Source: Hyphomicrobiales bacterium (GTDB lineage Bacteria > Pseudomonadota > Alphaproteobacteria > Rhizobiales > Beijerinckiaceae). Taken from it: a stretch of DNA of 64,000 bases. The notes beneath the pieces were generated by a model. It was given only the letters and a program-made list of their open reading frames with translations. It was not told the origin of the DNA and ran no database searches. Below, piece by piece: positions 17,677 through 25,994 of the stretch (positions are counted from its first letter, which is position 1; every line of letters begins with the position of its first letter). The translations under genes and the position numbers were made by a program. The DNA lies in contig JADJVD010000007.1 in the NCBI GenBank assembly GCA_016716745.1, positions 62,001 to 126,000 of the forward strand, given 5' to 3'.

Positions 17677-17704
17677 CCGCGCCGGCGCCATTGGGCCGGC
17701 GCGG
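17677..17704. repeat. Strong inverted repeat in a divergent promoter region
   Basis: CCGCGCCGGC (17677-17686) and GCCGGCGCGG (17695-17704) form a perfect 10-base stem with an 8-base loop, between bcp (minus) and the AsmA-like gene (plus). No T-run follows on either side, so a terminator is unlikely; it could bind a regulator or simply be a GC-rich palindrome. Confidence 0.4.
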
Positions 17705-17775
17705 GCGTTCATGTCGTTTGAAGTCTAGGCTGGGCAGGGCCCCGCGCAAGCGGGGCGCGGGAGCGAGAGCGGAAT

Positions 17776-20700
17776 TTGACCGACGATCGGGCCGTGAAAC
17801 TGCGCGACGGAAAGCGCGCGCGCGTGACTGCGCGCGGCCTCGTCCTCGCGTTTCTCGGCGTCGTCGGCGGCCTCGTCCTGCTCGCCGCGGCCGGCTTCGG
17901 CTATCTGGCGATCTCCCTCAAGAACGGCCCCATCGACGCTCCCTTCATCGCTCGCGAGATCGAGGCGCGGCTCGAGGAGAGCTTCGGAAAGGGCGTCGAT
18001 TTCTCGCTTGGCGCGGCCCGAATCGAGGATAGCGAGAGCGGCCCCGTCCTTGCCGTGGATCGGCTCGTCGTGCGCGACGCCAGGGGCGCCGTGGTGGTCA
18101 GTTCGCCGAAGGCGCTCGTCGCCGTCAGCCTGATGCCGCTGCTCGGAGGCACGGTCGCGCCGCGACGGCTGGAGCTGGTGGGAATCGACCTGCGGCTCGA
18201 CCGGCTGGAGGACGGCTCGGTCGTCTTCGCGGCGGGCGCGGACGATGCGCGCGCGATCCCCATCGGCATTGGCGGGGGAACGCGACCCGCCGTCGCGCCG
18301 CCGCCGGAGGTGGCCGCCGCCGCGCCGTCCGATGCGCCCGTCGATGCGCCCCCCAATGCGCCTGCCAACGCGCCTCCCAAATCGCGCGCCGAGGGCGCGG
18401 CGGAACTCGTCGGCGCGCTGCTCGATCTCGCCACCTCGTCGGAAAGCGCCATCGGCTCGCTCGAGCGCTTTGGCGTCTCGCGCGGTCGCCTGACGGTCAC
18501 CGATCGCGTCTCCGGCGTGGCGACGACGTTCGAGGGCGTCGAGATCGCCTTCGACCGTCCGGCGGCCGGACGGGCCTCGCTTCGCCTGTCCGCGCTCGGC
18601 CCGAACGGCCGCTGGAGCATTTCGGCGCGCGCCAGCGGCGAGGCGGACGCCGCGCGCAAGCTCGAGGTCGACGTCGCCGAACTGTCGCTCGACGAGATCG
18701 CCCTCGTCGCCGGGTTCCGCGAGCGCCCGGTCGATTTCGACATGCCGATCTCGGCCAAGCTCGCCTTCGAGCTCGGTCCCGACCGGCAGGTGGCGGGCGC
18801 GACCGGCCGCTTCACCCTCGGCGCCGGCCTCGTCAAGCTCGACGATCCCGATCACGAGCCCTTCCTGATCGACGAGGCGGTCGGCGGGTTCCGCTGGGAC
18901 CCGCAGGCGCGCGTGGTCATCGTCGAGCCGACGCAGCTGAACGCCGGCCAGACGCAGATCTCGGTCGAGGGCAGGATCGCGCCGCCGGCCGTCGCGGGCG
19001 AGGCCTGGGCGATCTCGCTCGCCTCCCGCGACAATGTGCTGGGCGCGGAGCGCCCGGGCGACAAGCCGCTGTCGCTCGGACGCCTCGTCGTCGAGGCGCA
19101 GTATGCGCCCGCCGCCACGCGCTTCGCGATCGACAGGTTCGAGGTCGCCGGCGGCGACGTGGCGCTGTCGCTGACCTGCGAGATCGTCGGCGGCGAGACC
19201 GGACCGAATCTCAAGCTCGCCTTGCAGGCCTCGCGCATGTCCGCGCGCGGCTTCGTCCGCCTGTGGCCGAGCTTCATCGCCTCGGAGACGCGGGCCTGGT
19301 TCCTGCGCTCGCTGAAGGGCGGCGTGCTCGAACAGGCGAGCCTGCGGGTCGATCTCGACGGCGAGGGTTTCCGGCAGCTGCGCGCCGAGCAGCCGCCGCC
19401 CGATCAGTCCGTCGCGCTCGATTTCACGCTGTCCGACGCCACGCTCGACTATCTGCCCGACGCGCCGCCGCTCACCGGCGTGACGGGCGAGGGCAAGGTG
19501 ACGGGTCGCGCCGCCGTCTTCTCCGCCAAACGCGCGCAGGTCGACCTCGCCAACGGCCGCAAGCTCACCGTGCCCGAGGCCACCTTCACCGCCCCCGACT
19601 TCGCGCAGAAGCCCGCGCCGGCGACGCTGGCGATCCGCGCGCAGGGCAGCGTCGAGGCGGCGATGGAGTTCCTCGCCAAACCGGCCTTCCGCGCCTATGC
19701 CGATCTCCCCCCGCAGGCGCAGGGCGCGCGCGGCCAGCTCGACGCGCGCATCGACATCGCCCTGAAGCTGGGGCCGCCCGAGACCAGGGGCGACAAGCCG
19801 GAGCCGGCCAAGGCTCGCGCCAGAAACGCGCCGGACGTGTCGGTCCGCGTGCAGGCGCAGGGCGCCGGCGTCACGCTCGACGGCGTGCTCGGCGGCGAGA
19901 AATTCGAGAACGGCGCGCTCTCCATTTCGGCGGACGCCGCGAACCTGCTGATCAAGGGCGACGGCAAGATCCTCGGCGCGCCGGCGCAGCTCGAACTGAA
20001 GAAGGGCGCCGGGCAGGGCGGCGACGCCGTCGTCTCGATGACGCTGGACGAGGCGCAACGCGCGCGCATGGGCCTCAACGCGGCCGGCGTCTCCGGCCCG
20101 GTGGCCGTGCGCCTCGCCGCCCCGCTCGACGCCAAGGGCAAGACACGCCGGGCGCAGGTGGACGTCGATTTCGTCCGCGCCTCGCTCGACGGACTGGTGC
20201 CGGGCTTCAGCAAATCGTCGGGCAAGCCGGCGAAGGCGAGCTTCGCGCTGATCGAGGCGGATGGCGGCTACACGCTCGACAATCTGAATTTCGATGGCGC
20301 CGGCGCGTCCGTTCGGGGCTCGGCGCATGTCGGCGGCGACGGCAAGTTCCAATGGGCGAAGCTGAGCCAGGTGCGCCTGTCGCCCGGCGACGATCTGAAG
20401 GTCGACGCCACGCGCGGCGGGGACGGGCTGAAGCTGGTGGCGCGCGGCGCCGCGTTCGACGCGCGGCCCTTCATGCGCGCGATGTCGGCCTCCGCCGGCG
20501 AGGCCGCGCCGAAGGATTTCGACCTCGATCTCAAGACGACGCTGCTCACCGGCCACAACTTGCAGGCCATCGCCAACGCCGAGTTGCGGCTGGTGCGCGC
20601 CGGCGGGCGGCCGCGCACCATGCAGCTCGCCGGGCGCTTCGGCCGCGATCCGGTAACGGTCGGGCTGGCGCAGAGCGCCGACGGCTTCGTCTTCCAGACG

Positions 20701-21414
20701 CAGGACGCCGGCGCCGCCCTCGGCTTCCTTGACATCTACAAGCGCATGGAGGGTGGGCGCCTCTCCGGCGGCGTCCGCTTCGATCAGGAGCGGATCGACG
20801 CGAGCTTCACCATTCGTGATTTCGTGCTGCGCGACGAGCCGGGCGTGCGCCGCCTCGTCGCCGAGTCGGCGGCGATCCGCAACGACGGCGGCAAGCAGGT
20901 CGACACGCGCACCGTGCAATTCCAGAAATTGCAGGCTCGGCTGACGCGCGCCGGCCAGCGCCTCGTCATCCACGATGCGGTGATGTCGGGATCGAGCATC
21001 GGCCTGACGGTGGAGGGCGACGTCGATCTGCGCAGCGAACGCATCCAGCTCTCGGGCGCCTTCGTGCCCGCCTACGGCATCAACAACTTCTTCGCCAAGC
21101 TGCCGCTCTTCGGGCCGATCCTCGGCGGCGGCTCGAACGAGGGTCTGTTCGCGGTCAATTATCGGGCCAGCGGCACGATGTCCGCGCCGGCCGTCTCGGT
21201 GAACCCGCTCTCGGCCATCGCGCCCGGCTTCCTGCGCAAGATTTTTGGCGCAATCGACGCCGGACAGGAGGCCGAGCGGTCCGACGTGGTGTCAGACACC
21301 ACGCCCGCGCCCGCCGCCACCCGCCGCGCCGGCGCGAAACCCGCGCCCGCCAAGCCGCAGGCGCCGGCGCGTGCGGCGCCGGCCGCGCCATTGCAACTCG
21401 GCCCCGCGCGCTGA
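17776..21414 (+). CDS. YhdP/AsmA-family envelope protein (DUF3971 and AsmA-like C-terminus)
   Basis: 1212 residues. One N-terminal membrane segment (about 20-48, LVLAFLGVVGGLVLLAAAGFGYLAI) anchors a very long periplasmic part built of repeating beta-rich stretches, as in AsmA-like proteins that form bridges for lipid transport from inner to outer membrane. The end (VEGDVDLRSERIQLSGAFVP ... NNFFAKLPLFGPILGGGSNE) is the conserved C-terminal AsmA/YhdP signature, followed by a Pro/Ala tail. TTG 17776 is taken as start; GTG 17791 is an alternative. The short Pro/Ala region at about 175-200 contains PPNAPANAPP repeats. Converges with the next gene. Confidence 0.85.
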   Translation: MTDDRAVKLRDGKRARVTARGLVLAFLGVVGGLVLLAAAGFGYLAISLKNGPIDAPFIAREIEARLEESFGKGVDFSLGAARIEDSESGPVLAVDRLVVRDARGAVVVSSPKALVAVSLMPLLGGTVAPRRLELVGIDLRLDRLEDGSVVFAAGADDARAIPIGIGGGTRPAVAPPPEVAAAAPSDAPVDAPPNAPANAPPKSRAEGAAELVGALLDLATSSESAIGSLERFGVSRGRLTVTDRVSGVATTFEGVEIAFDRPAAGRASLRLSALGPNGRWSISARASGEADAARKLEVDVAELSLDEIALVAGFRERPVDFDMPISAKLAFELGPDRQVAGATGRFTLGAGLVKLDDPDHEPFLIDEAVGGFRWDPQARVVIVEPTQLNAGQTQISVEGRIAPPAVAGEAWAISLASRDNVLGAERPGDKPLSLGRLVVEAQYAPAATRFAIDRFEVAGGDVALSLTCEIVGGETGPNLKLALQASRMSARGFVRLWPSFIASETRAWFLRSLKGGVLEQASLRVDLDGEGFRQLRAEQPPPDQSVALDFTLSDATLDYLPDAPPLTGVTGEGKVTGRAAVFSAKRAQVDLANGRKLTVPEATFTAPDFAQKPAPATLAIRAQGSVEAAMEFLAKPAFRAYADLPPQAQGARGQLDARIDIALKLGPPETRGDKPEPAKARARNAPDVSVRVQAQGAGVTLDGVLGGEKFENGALSISADAANLLIKGDGKILGAPAQLELKKGAGQGGDAVVSMTLDEAQRARMGLNAAGVSGPVAVRLAAPLDAKGKTRRAQVDVDFVRASLDGLVPGFSKSSGKPAKASFALIEADGGYTLDNLNFDGAGASVRGSAHVGGDGKFQWAKLSQVRLSPGDDLKVDATRGGDGLKLVARGAAFDARPFMRAMSASAGEAAPKDFDLDLKTTLLTGHNLQAIANAELRLVRAGGRPRTMQLAGRFGRDPVTVGLAQSADGFVFQTQDAGAALGFLDIYKRMEGGRLSGGVRFDQERIDASFTIRDFVLRDEPGVRRLVAESAAIRNDGGKQVDTRTVQFQKLQARLTRAGQRLVIHDAVMSGSSIGLTVEGDVDLRSERIQLSGAFVPAYGINNFFAKLPLFGPILGGGSNEGLFAVNYRASGTMSAPAVSVNPLSAIAPGFLRKIFGAIDAGQEAERSDVVSDTTPAPAATRRAGAKPAPAKPQAPARAAPAAPLQLGPAR

Positions 21415-21416
21415 CG

Positions 21417-21433
21417 GCGCCCCGGTCGGGCGC
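21417..21433. terminator. Possible short terminator hairpin between convergent genes
   Basis: GCGCCC (21417-21422) and GGGCGC (21428-21433) with a 5-base loop sit in the 24-base gap between the AsmA-like gene and the convergent periplasmic protein gene. The stem is short and no T-run follows; the position is the main argument. Confidence 0.3.
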
Positions 21434-21438
21434 GCGGC

Positions 21439-23229
21439 TTACTTGCGCGAGGTCTCGACCTTCACCTTGCTCCACACCTGCTCGGGCTGTTTCGACGTCG
21501 CTGCGTCGAAGATGCTGACGCCGGGGCTCGCCGTCAGCGTCACCAGCAGCGGCGACTTGGGATCGCGCAGGAACGCCTCGACGGCGTCAGCGATCTTGTC
21601 CATGAACGGAATCTTCTTGTTGGCGTCGAAGGGCTTGCGCGCCTCGGCCGCCATCTCGCGCCGCGCCGCGCTCTTCTCGATCTTCTTGTTCCGCGCGCGC
21701 AGGTTGACGGCGGCGGCGATCAGCCCGTTGTCCTCGACGCGCGCCTCGGCCTTCTTCACCGCGATCGGCAGCGCCGCGACGGCGGCGATCTTGCGGTCGG
21801 CGGTGAAGATCGCCTCGGTCAGGTTCGACACGTCGACCTTGGCCGAATAGACGCCCATGCCGGCGCCCGAGCCGTCCGTCGACAATGACGCCTCGCCGGT
21901 CGCCCACGACCAGTCGAAGATCGTGCGGAAGCTCAGGTCGAGGCTCGAATAGCCAAGCTCCTGCATGCCGGACAGGCGCTTGTCGCCGGCCTCGCCGGAG
22001 ACGCGGATGTGATCGTGCGCCAGCCGCCAGCGCAGCGAGTCGGCCTTCAGGTCACGGTCGGCGGAGATGTTGTCGATCGTCACCTTCAGCGGTGCGGCGT
22101 TCGCCGGCGCGTCCTTGGCGGCGCTCGTCAGGTCGAAATTGCGCAGCGAGAAATGGTCGATGCGCGGCATCATCCGCATCGGGTTGAAGCTGTCGAGGGA
22201 GGAGGGGTCGGCGGCGATGCTCGCCAGCGTCTCCAGCGTCGGGCGCATGTCGTAGCCGCGCACCTCGATCGGCCCGAGCCGCATCGCGAAGCCGGCGTCG
22301 TTGCCGGCAGTCACCGACTGGATCACCGTCGATCCGACGACCGCATCCTCGAAGTCGCGCGCCTGCACGCCGGAAATCGTGAAGGTGACCGGATCGGCGC
22401 CTTCCTTGATCCGCATCGTCATCTCGTCGACCGACGATGAGCCGACCGACATTGCGCGCAACAGCTTCGAGGCGGAGCCGAAGATCGCGAACGCCTCGCT
22501 CGGCTGCGGCTTGGCCGGCATGGCGGCGAACATCGCGAACATCGCGCTCAGCGGTTCGCCGGTCGGCTTCATCTTCACCGGACCGCCGGCCATGCCGCGG
22601 ATTGCGATGTCGGCCTTCTTCATCTTCAGCGTGTAATCGGCGAAGCGCGCGCTTTCATAGGCGACGACCGGCTTGCCGTCGCTCGTCTGGCCGGTGGCGA
22701 ACAGGCGCGCCATGCCCGCCACGTCGATGCCGGTGAAGACCAAGGGGCCAAACTCGCCGGACATCGATTCGCCGTCGGCGGCGCCGGACAACGTGCCGCC
22801 AGAGGCGGTCGCCTGGGCGATACGCCCGCCCGCGATGTCGAGGAGAATCACGTCGCGATAGACGATGGTCTGGCGCATGCCGCCCGCCGTCACTTCATAT
22901 TCCAGCTCGGGGATGTTGATGCTGTCCGCCTTGAGTGCGGCGAGCCGCTCGGCCGTCGCGCCCTGGCCGCCGGTCAGCGTCGCGCGCCAGTCGTCGGCGC
23001 TCATCGGCGAGCCGATCACCTCCATCCGGCGGATGCGGTAGACGGCGACGCCGAGATCGAAGGAGAGATTTTCCACCACGGCGGTCGGCGTCTGCGCCAT
23101 CGCCGCGCCGGCGGGCGCGGGGATGCGGCCGGCGGTCGGCGCGGGCCAGTCGAGCCAGCCGAGCGTGACCACGCCCATGGCGGCCAGAAGCGCCGTCGCC
23201 GAGACGCGCGCCAGTTTGCGAGTCCTCAT
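21439..23229 (-). CDS. Large periplasmic protein of unknown function
   Basis: 596 residues from ATG 23229, which has GGGAGGA five bases upstream. The N-terminus MRTRKLARVSATALLAAMGV is a signal peptide or anchor, cleavage likely near AGAAMAQT. The mature protein is beta-rich with repeated statements such as VIYRDVILLDIAGG, VENLSFDLGVAVYRIRRMEV, FDLTSAAKDAP and LDLSFRTIFDW, similar in style to AsmA-type or DUF-type periplasmic proteins of Hyphomicrobiales, but I cannot name the family. It lies 23 bases after the PfkB kinase gene, in the same direction, so the two may be co-transcribed. Confidence 0.78.
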   Translation of the reverse strand: MRTRKLARVSATALLAAMGVVTLGWLDWPAPTAGRIPAPAGAAMAQTPTAVVENLSFDLGVAVYRIRRMEVIGSPMSADDWRATLTGGQGATAERLAALKADSINIPELEYEVTAGGMRQTIVYRDVILLDIAGGRIAQATASGGTLSGAADGESMSGEFGPLVFTGIDVAGMARLFATGQTSDGKPVVAYESARFADYTLKMKKADIAIRGMAGGPVKMKPTGEPLSAMFAMFAAMPAKPQPSEAFAIFGSASKLLRAMSVGSSSVDEMTMRIKEGADPVTFTISGVQARDFEDAVVGSTVIQSVTAGNDAGFAMRLGPIEVRGYDMRPTLETLASIAADPSSLDSFNPMRMMPRIDHFSLRNFDLTSAAKDAPANAAPLKVTIDNISADRDLKADSLRWRLAHDHIRVSGEAGDKRLSGMQELGYSSLDLSFRTIFDWSWATGEASLSTDGSGAGMGVYSAKVDVSNLTEAIFTADRKIAAVAALPIAVKKAEARVEDNGLIAAAVNLRARNKKIEKSAARREMAAEARKPFDANKKIPFMDKIADAVEAFLRDPKSPLLVTLTASPGVSIFDAATSKQPEQVWSKVKVETSRK

Positions 23230-23252
23230 CCAATCCTCCCCCGCCGCGCCGG

Positions 23253-24137
23253 TCAGGCGAGCGCGGCCATCGTCGCATCGAGATCGGCGCGCGCCGGCAG
23301 CCCGGCCTCGTTGCCGATATGCTGCACCTTGAACGCCGAGCCGGCGCGCGCCCATTCGAAATGGTCGCGCCAGCTTGCCTGAGGTCGCGCGAGATATGAC
23401 GCGAGGTATGTGCCGTGGAACACGTCGCCGGCGCCGGACGTGTCGACCACCTTCTCGCGCGGCACGGGCAGGGCGGGCAGGCGGCTGACGACGCCCTTCT
23501 CGTCATACCAGAGCATGCCGCGCTCGCCCTCGGTGACGCCGCCGATGCGGCAGCCGCGCGATTTCAGATAGTCGAGCATGCCCTCGGCCGAAAGGTTCAT
23601 CTGCTCGCACAGGCGCTCGGCGACCACCGCGACGTCGATGAACGCCAGCAGTTCATGGGTATTGGAACGCAGGCCGCCGCCGTCGAGCGAGGTCAGGATG
23701 CCGCGCTCGCGGCACATGCGGGCGTAGTGCAGGGCGGCGTCGGACTGGTGGCCGTCCAGGTGCAGCGCCTTGCACGCGCCGAGATTGAGCTGCGGGAAGG
23801 GGTGCAGATAATCGTCGTCGCGGGCGCGCAGGATGGCGCGCTTGCCGTCCTTCGGCAGGATGAAGGACAGCGACGAGCGGTTCACCTTGCGCGGATGGAC
23901 GGGGATGCGATAGCGCGCCGCCATGTCGAGGAACATCCGCCCGAGCCAGTCGTCGGCGAGCGAGGTCAACAGGTCGGGCGCGTGGCCGAGCTTGGCGCAG
24001 GCGAAGGCGGCGGTCACCGCGTTGCCGCCGAACGAGACGGCGTAGTCCTTCGCGACGTCCTTGGCGTCTCCCGTCGGCATGACGTCGGTGATCATCGTCA
24101 CGTCGATATAGGTCTGCCCGATAAACAGCGCCTGCAT
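23253..24137 (-). CDS. PfkB-family carbohydrate/nucleoside kinase
   Basis: 294 residues, ribokinase-like fold. The first PfkB signature region is GGNAVTAAFACAKLG (about 36-50), and the second is VVDTSGAGDVFHGTYLA (about 229-245), with the catalytic Asp in GAGD. The substrate is unknown; the open N-terminal FIGQTYIDVTM and absence of neighbouring transporter or isomerase genes give no hint. ATG 24137 follows GAGGGGCC. Downstream is the 596-residue periplasmic protein. Confidence 0.88.
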   Translation of the reverse strand: MQALFIGQTYIDVTMITDVMPTGDAKDVAKDYAVSFGGNAVTAAFACAKLGHAPDLLTSLADDWLGRMFLDMAARYRIPVHPRKVNRSSLSFILPKDGKRAILRARDDDYLHPFPQLNLGACKALHLDGHQSDAALHYARMCRERGILTSLDGGGLRSNTHELLAFIDVAVVAERLCEQMNLSAEGMLDYLKSRGCRIGGVTEGERGMLWYDEKGVVSRLPALPVPREKVVDTSGAGDVFHGTYLASYLARPQASWRDHFEWARAGSAFKVQHIGNEAGLPARADLDATMAALA

Positions 24138-24253
24138 GGCCCCTCGCTTGAATTGCTGCGGCGGCACCGTAGAGGGGCTGGCGCGAGCGCGAAAGTCCGC
24201 AACCGGCGATTGTCTGTGATTTGGGCGGATCGCCGCAAGGCGCGGCGCCGACG

Positions 24254-24595
24254 CTACATCGAGAAGCTGGTTCCGCAGCCGCAGGAGGCGGTGGCGTTCG
24301 GATTGTGGATCTTGAACGACTGACCGATGAGGTCGTCGACGAAGTCGATCTCCGCCCCGCGCAGGAAATCGAGCGAGACGGAATCGATCAGCACCGTCGC
24401 CCCGTCCCGCTCCAGCGCCAGATCGTCGGCCGCCCGCTCGCGGGTGATCTCGAAGGCGTATTGAAAGCCCGAGCAGCCGCCGCCGTTCACCGCCACGCGC
24501 AGCATCGCCCCGGCCGGTTCGCCCGCCAGAACCTTGACAATGCGCCGGGCGGCGCGGGCGCTGACGGTGACGGGGGCGGTCGTTTCGGCGGTCAT
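24254..24595 (-). CDS. erpA: Iron-sulfur cluster insertion protein, A-type carrier
   Basis: 113 residues of the HesB/IscA/ErpA family, delivering Fe-S clusters to apo-enzymes. The three cluster-binding Cys are present: NGGGCSGFQY and ATASCGCGTSF at the C-terminus. Position next to dgt and argS is the usual place for erpA in Hyphomicrobiales. ErpA is the best name; SufA-type activity cannot be excluded. Divergent from dgt across an 81-base gap. Confidence 0.93.
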   Translation of the reverse strand: MTAETTAPVTVSARAARRIVKVLAGEPAGAMLRVAVNGGGCSGFQYAFEITRERAADDLALERDGATVLIDSVSLDFLRGAEIDFVDDLIGQSFKIHNPNATASCGCGTSFSM

Positions 24596-24676
24596 CGGCG
24601 CTCCGGGGGCTCCTGCGCGCCGCTTTCGCTTGCCGGCGGCGCAGGCAAAAGATATGCGCCGACAGGGACCACTTCA

Positions 24677-25924
24677 ATGCAAGGCCGCCAGTTGCCAGAG
24701 GCGCCGAAGGGGAGCGAGGCGACGCCCCCCGATCTTTCGCCCCGTCCGCGCGCGCTCGCGCCCTGGGCGGCGGATTGGCGCGCGACCCGCGGCCGGCTCG
24801 CGCCCGAACCCGCCTCGCGCACCCGCGGCGAGTTCCAGCGCGACCGCGACCGCATCATCCATTCGACGGCGTTCCGCCGCCTCGCCCACAAGACGCAGGT
24901 CTTCGTGCCCTTGCAGGGCGACCACTACCGCACGCGCCTGACCCACACGATCGAGGTCGCCCAGATCGCCCGCGCGCTGGCGCGCGGCCTGTCGCTGGAC
25001 GAGGATCTGGCCGAGGCGGTGGCGCTCGCCCACGATCTCGGCCACACCCCGTTCGGCCATTCCGGCGAGGATGTGCTGGCCGAGGCGATGGCCCCGTTCG
25101 GCGGCTTCGACCACAACGCCCACGCCCTGCGCATCGTCACCGCGCTCGAGCGGCGCTATGCGGATTTCGACGGGCTCAATCTGAGTTGGGAGACGCTCGA
25201 GGGGCTGGTCAAGCACAACGGCCCGCTGACCGACCGGGCGGGCGCGGCGCTGAAAGGCGATCTGCCCGAGGCCATCGCCGCCTTCGATCTCGTCCTGCCG
25301 CTCGACCTGTGGAGCCACGCCAGCGCCGAGGCGCAGGCCGCCGCCATCGCCGACGACATCGCCTACGACGCCCACGACATCGACGACGGGCTGCGGGCCG
25401 GCCTGTTCGCGCTCGAGGATCTGCGCGCGGTGGACTGGCTCGCCGGCCTGCTCGACGAGATCGCCGCCTGGCGCCCGGGCCTCGACCGCGCCCGCACGAT
25501 CCATGAGCTCGGCCGCCGCGTCATCACCCGCTTCGTCGAGGACGCGCTCACCGAAAGTCTCGCCCGCCTGTCCGCCTCCGGGGCGGCTTGCGCCGACGAC
25601 GTGCGTCAGGCGCCCCGTCCGCTCGTCGCCTTGTCGCCGGCGATGCAGGCGGCCGACGCGGCGGTGAAGGGCTTCCTCTATCCGCGCATGTATCGCCATC
25701 CCAGGGTGATGGCGGTGCGCGCCCGGGCCGACGACGTGCTGCGCGACCTGTTCGCCCGCTTCATGGCGCAACCCGCCGACCTGCCGGCGGAATGGCGCCC
25801 GGCGCAAGGCTGCGACGAGGCCTCGCTCGCCCGCGCCGTCGCCGACTACATCGCCGGCATGACCGACCGCTACGCCCTCGCCGAGCATCGCAGGCTGTTC
25901 GAGTGGGCGCCCGATCTGCGGTGA
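24677..25924 (+). CDS. dgt: Deoxyguanosinetriphosphate triphosphohydrolase-like HD enzyme
   Basis: 415 residues, type 2 dGTPase family: hydrolyses dNTP to nucleoside and triphosphate. HD-domain metal site seen as YRTRLTHTIEVAQIARALA and the LAHDLGHTPFGHSGEDVL motif, with HSTAFRRLAHKTQVF before it. ATG 24677 begins MQGRQLPEAPKG; the conserved region starts around residue 35 (TRGRLAPEPASRTRGEFQRDRD), so an internal start is possible. First gene of the long plus-strand housekeeping block. Confidence 0.93.
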   Translation: MQGRQLPEAPKGSEATPPDLSPRPRALAPWAADWRATRGRLAPEPASRTRGEFQRDRDRIIHSTAFRRLAHKTQVFVPLQGDHYRTRLTHTIEVAQIARALARGLSLDEDLAEAVALAHDLGHTPFGHSGEDVLAEAMAPFGGFDHNAHALRIVTALERRYADFDGLNLSWETLEGLVKHNGPLTDRAGAALKGDLPEAIAAFDLVLPLDLWSHASAEAQAAAIADDIAYDAHDIDDGLRAGLFALEDLRAVDWLAGLLDEIAAWRPGLDRARTIHELGRRVITRFVEDALTESLARLSASGAACADDVRQAPRPLVALSPAMQAADAAVKGFLYPRMYRHPRVMAVRARADDVLRDLFARFMAQPADLPAEWRPAQGCDEASLARAVADYIAGMTDRYALAEHRRLFEWAPDLR

Positions 25925-25994
25925 CGGGGCGTCCGTTTTGACGGTTCGGCCGATTTGCTCTAGGTCGCAGCACTTTCCCGGACCCATCGCGCAT

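Noticed and set aside
17677..17704. Hairpin before bcp as an intrinsic terminator
   Set aside because: It lies in a divergent promoter region where neither flanking gene ends, and has no T-run.
17725..20973. Long minus-strand open frame (1082 codons) opposite the AsmA-like gene
   Set aside because: It is antisense to a gene with clear domain pattern, translates to Arg/Gly/Ala-rich low-complexity sequence, and has no ribosome site. It is the expected shadow in GC-rich DNA. Similar antisense frames at 12168-14519, 4247-6547 and 1960-4005 were dropped for the same reason.
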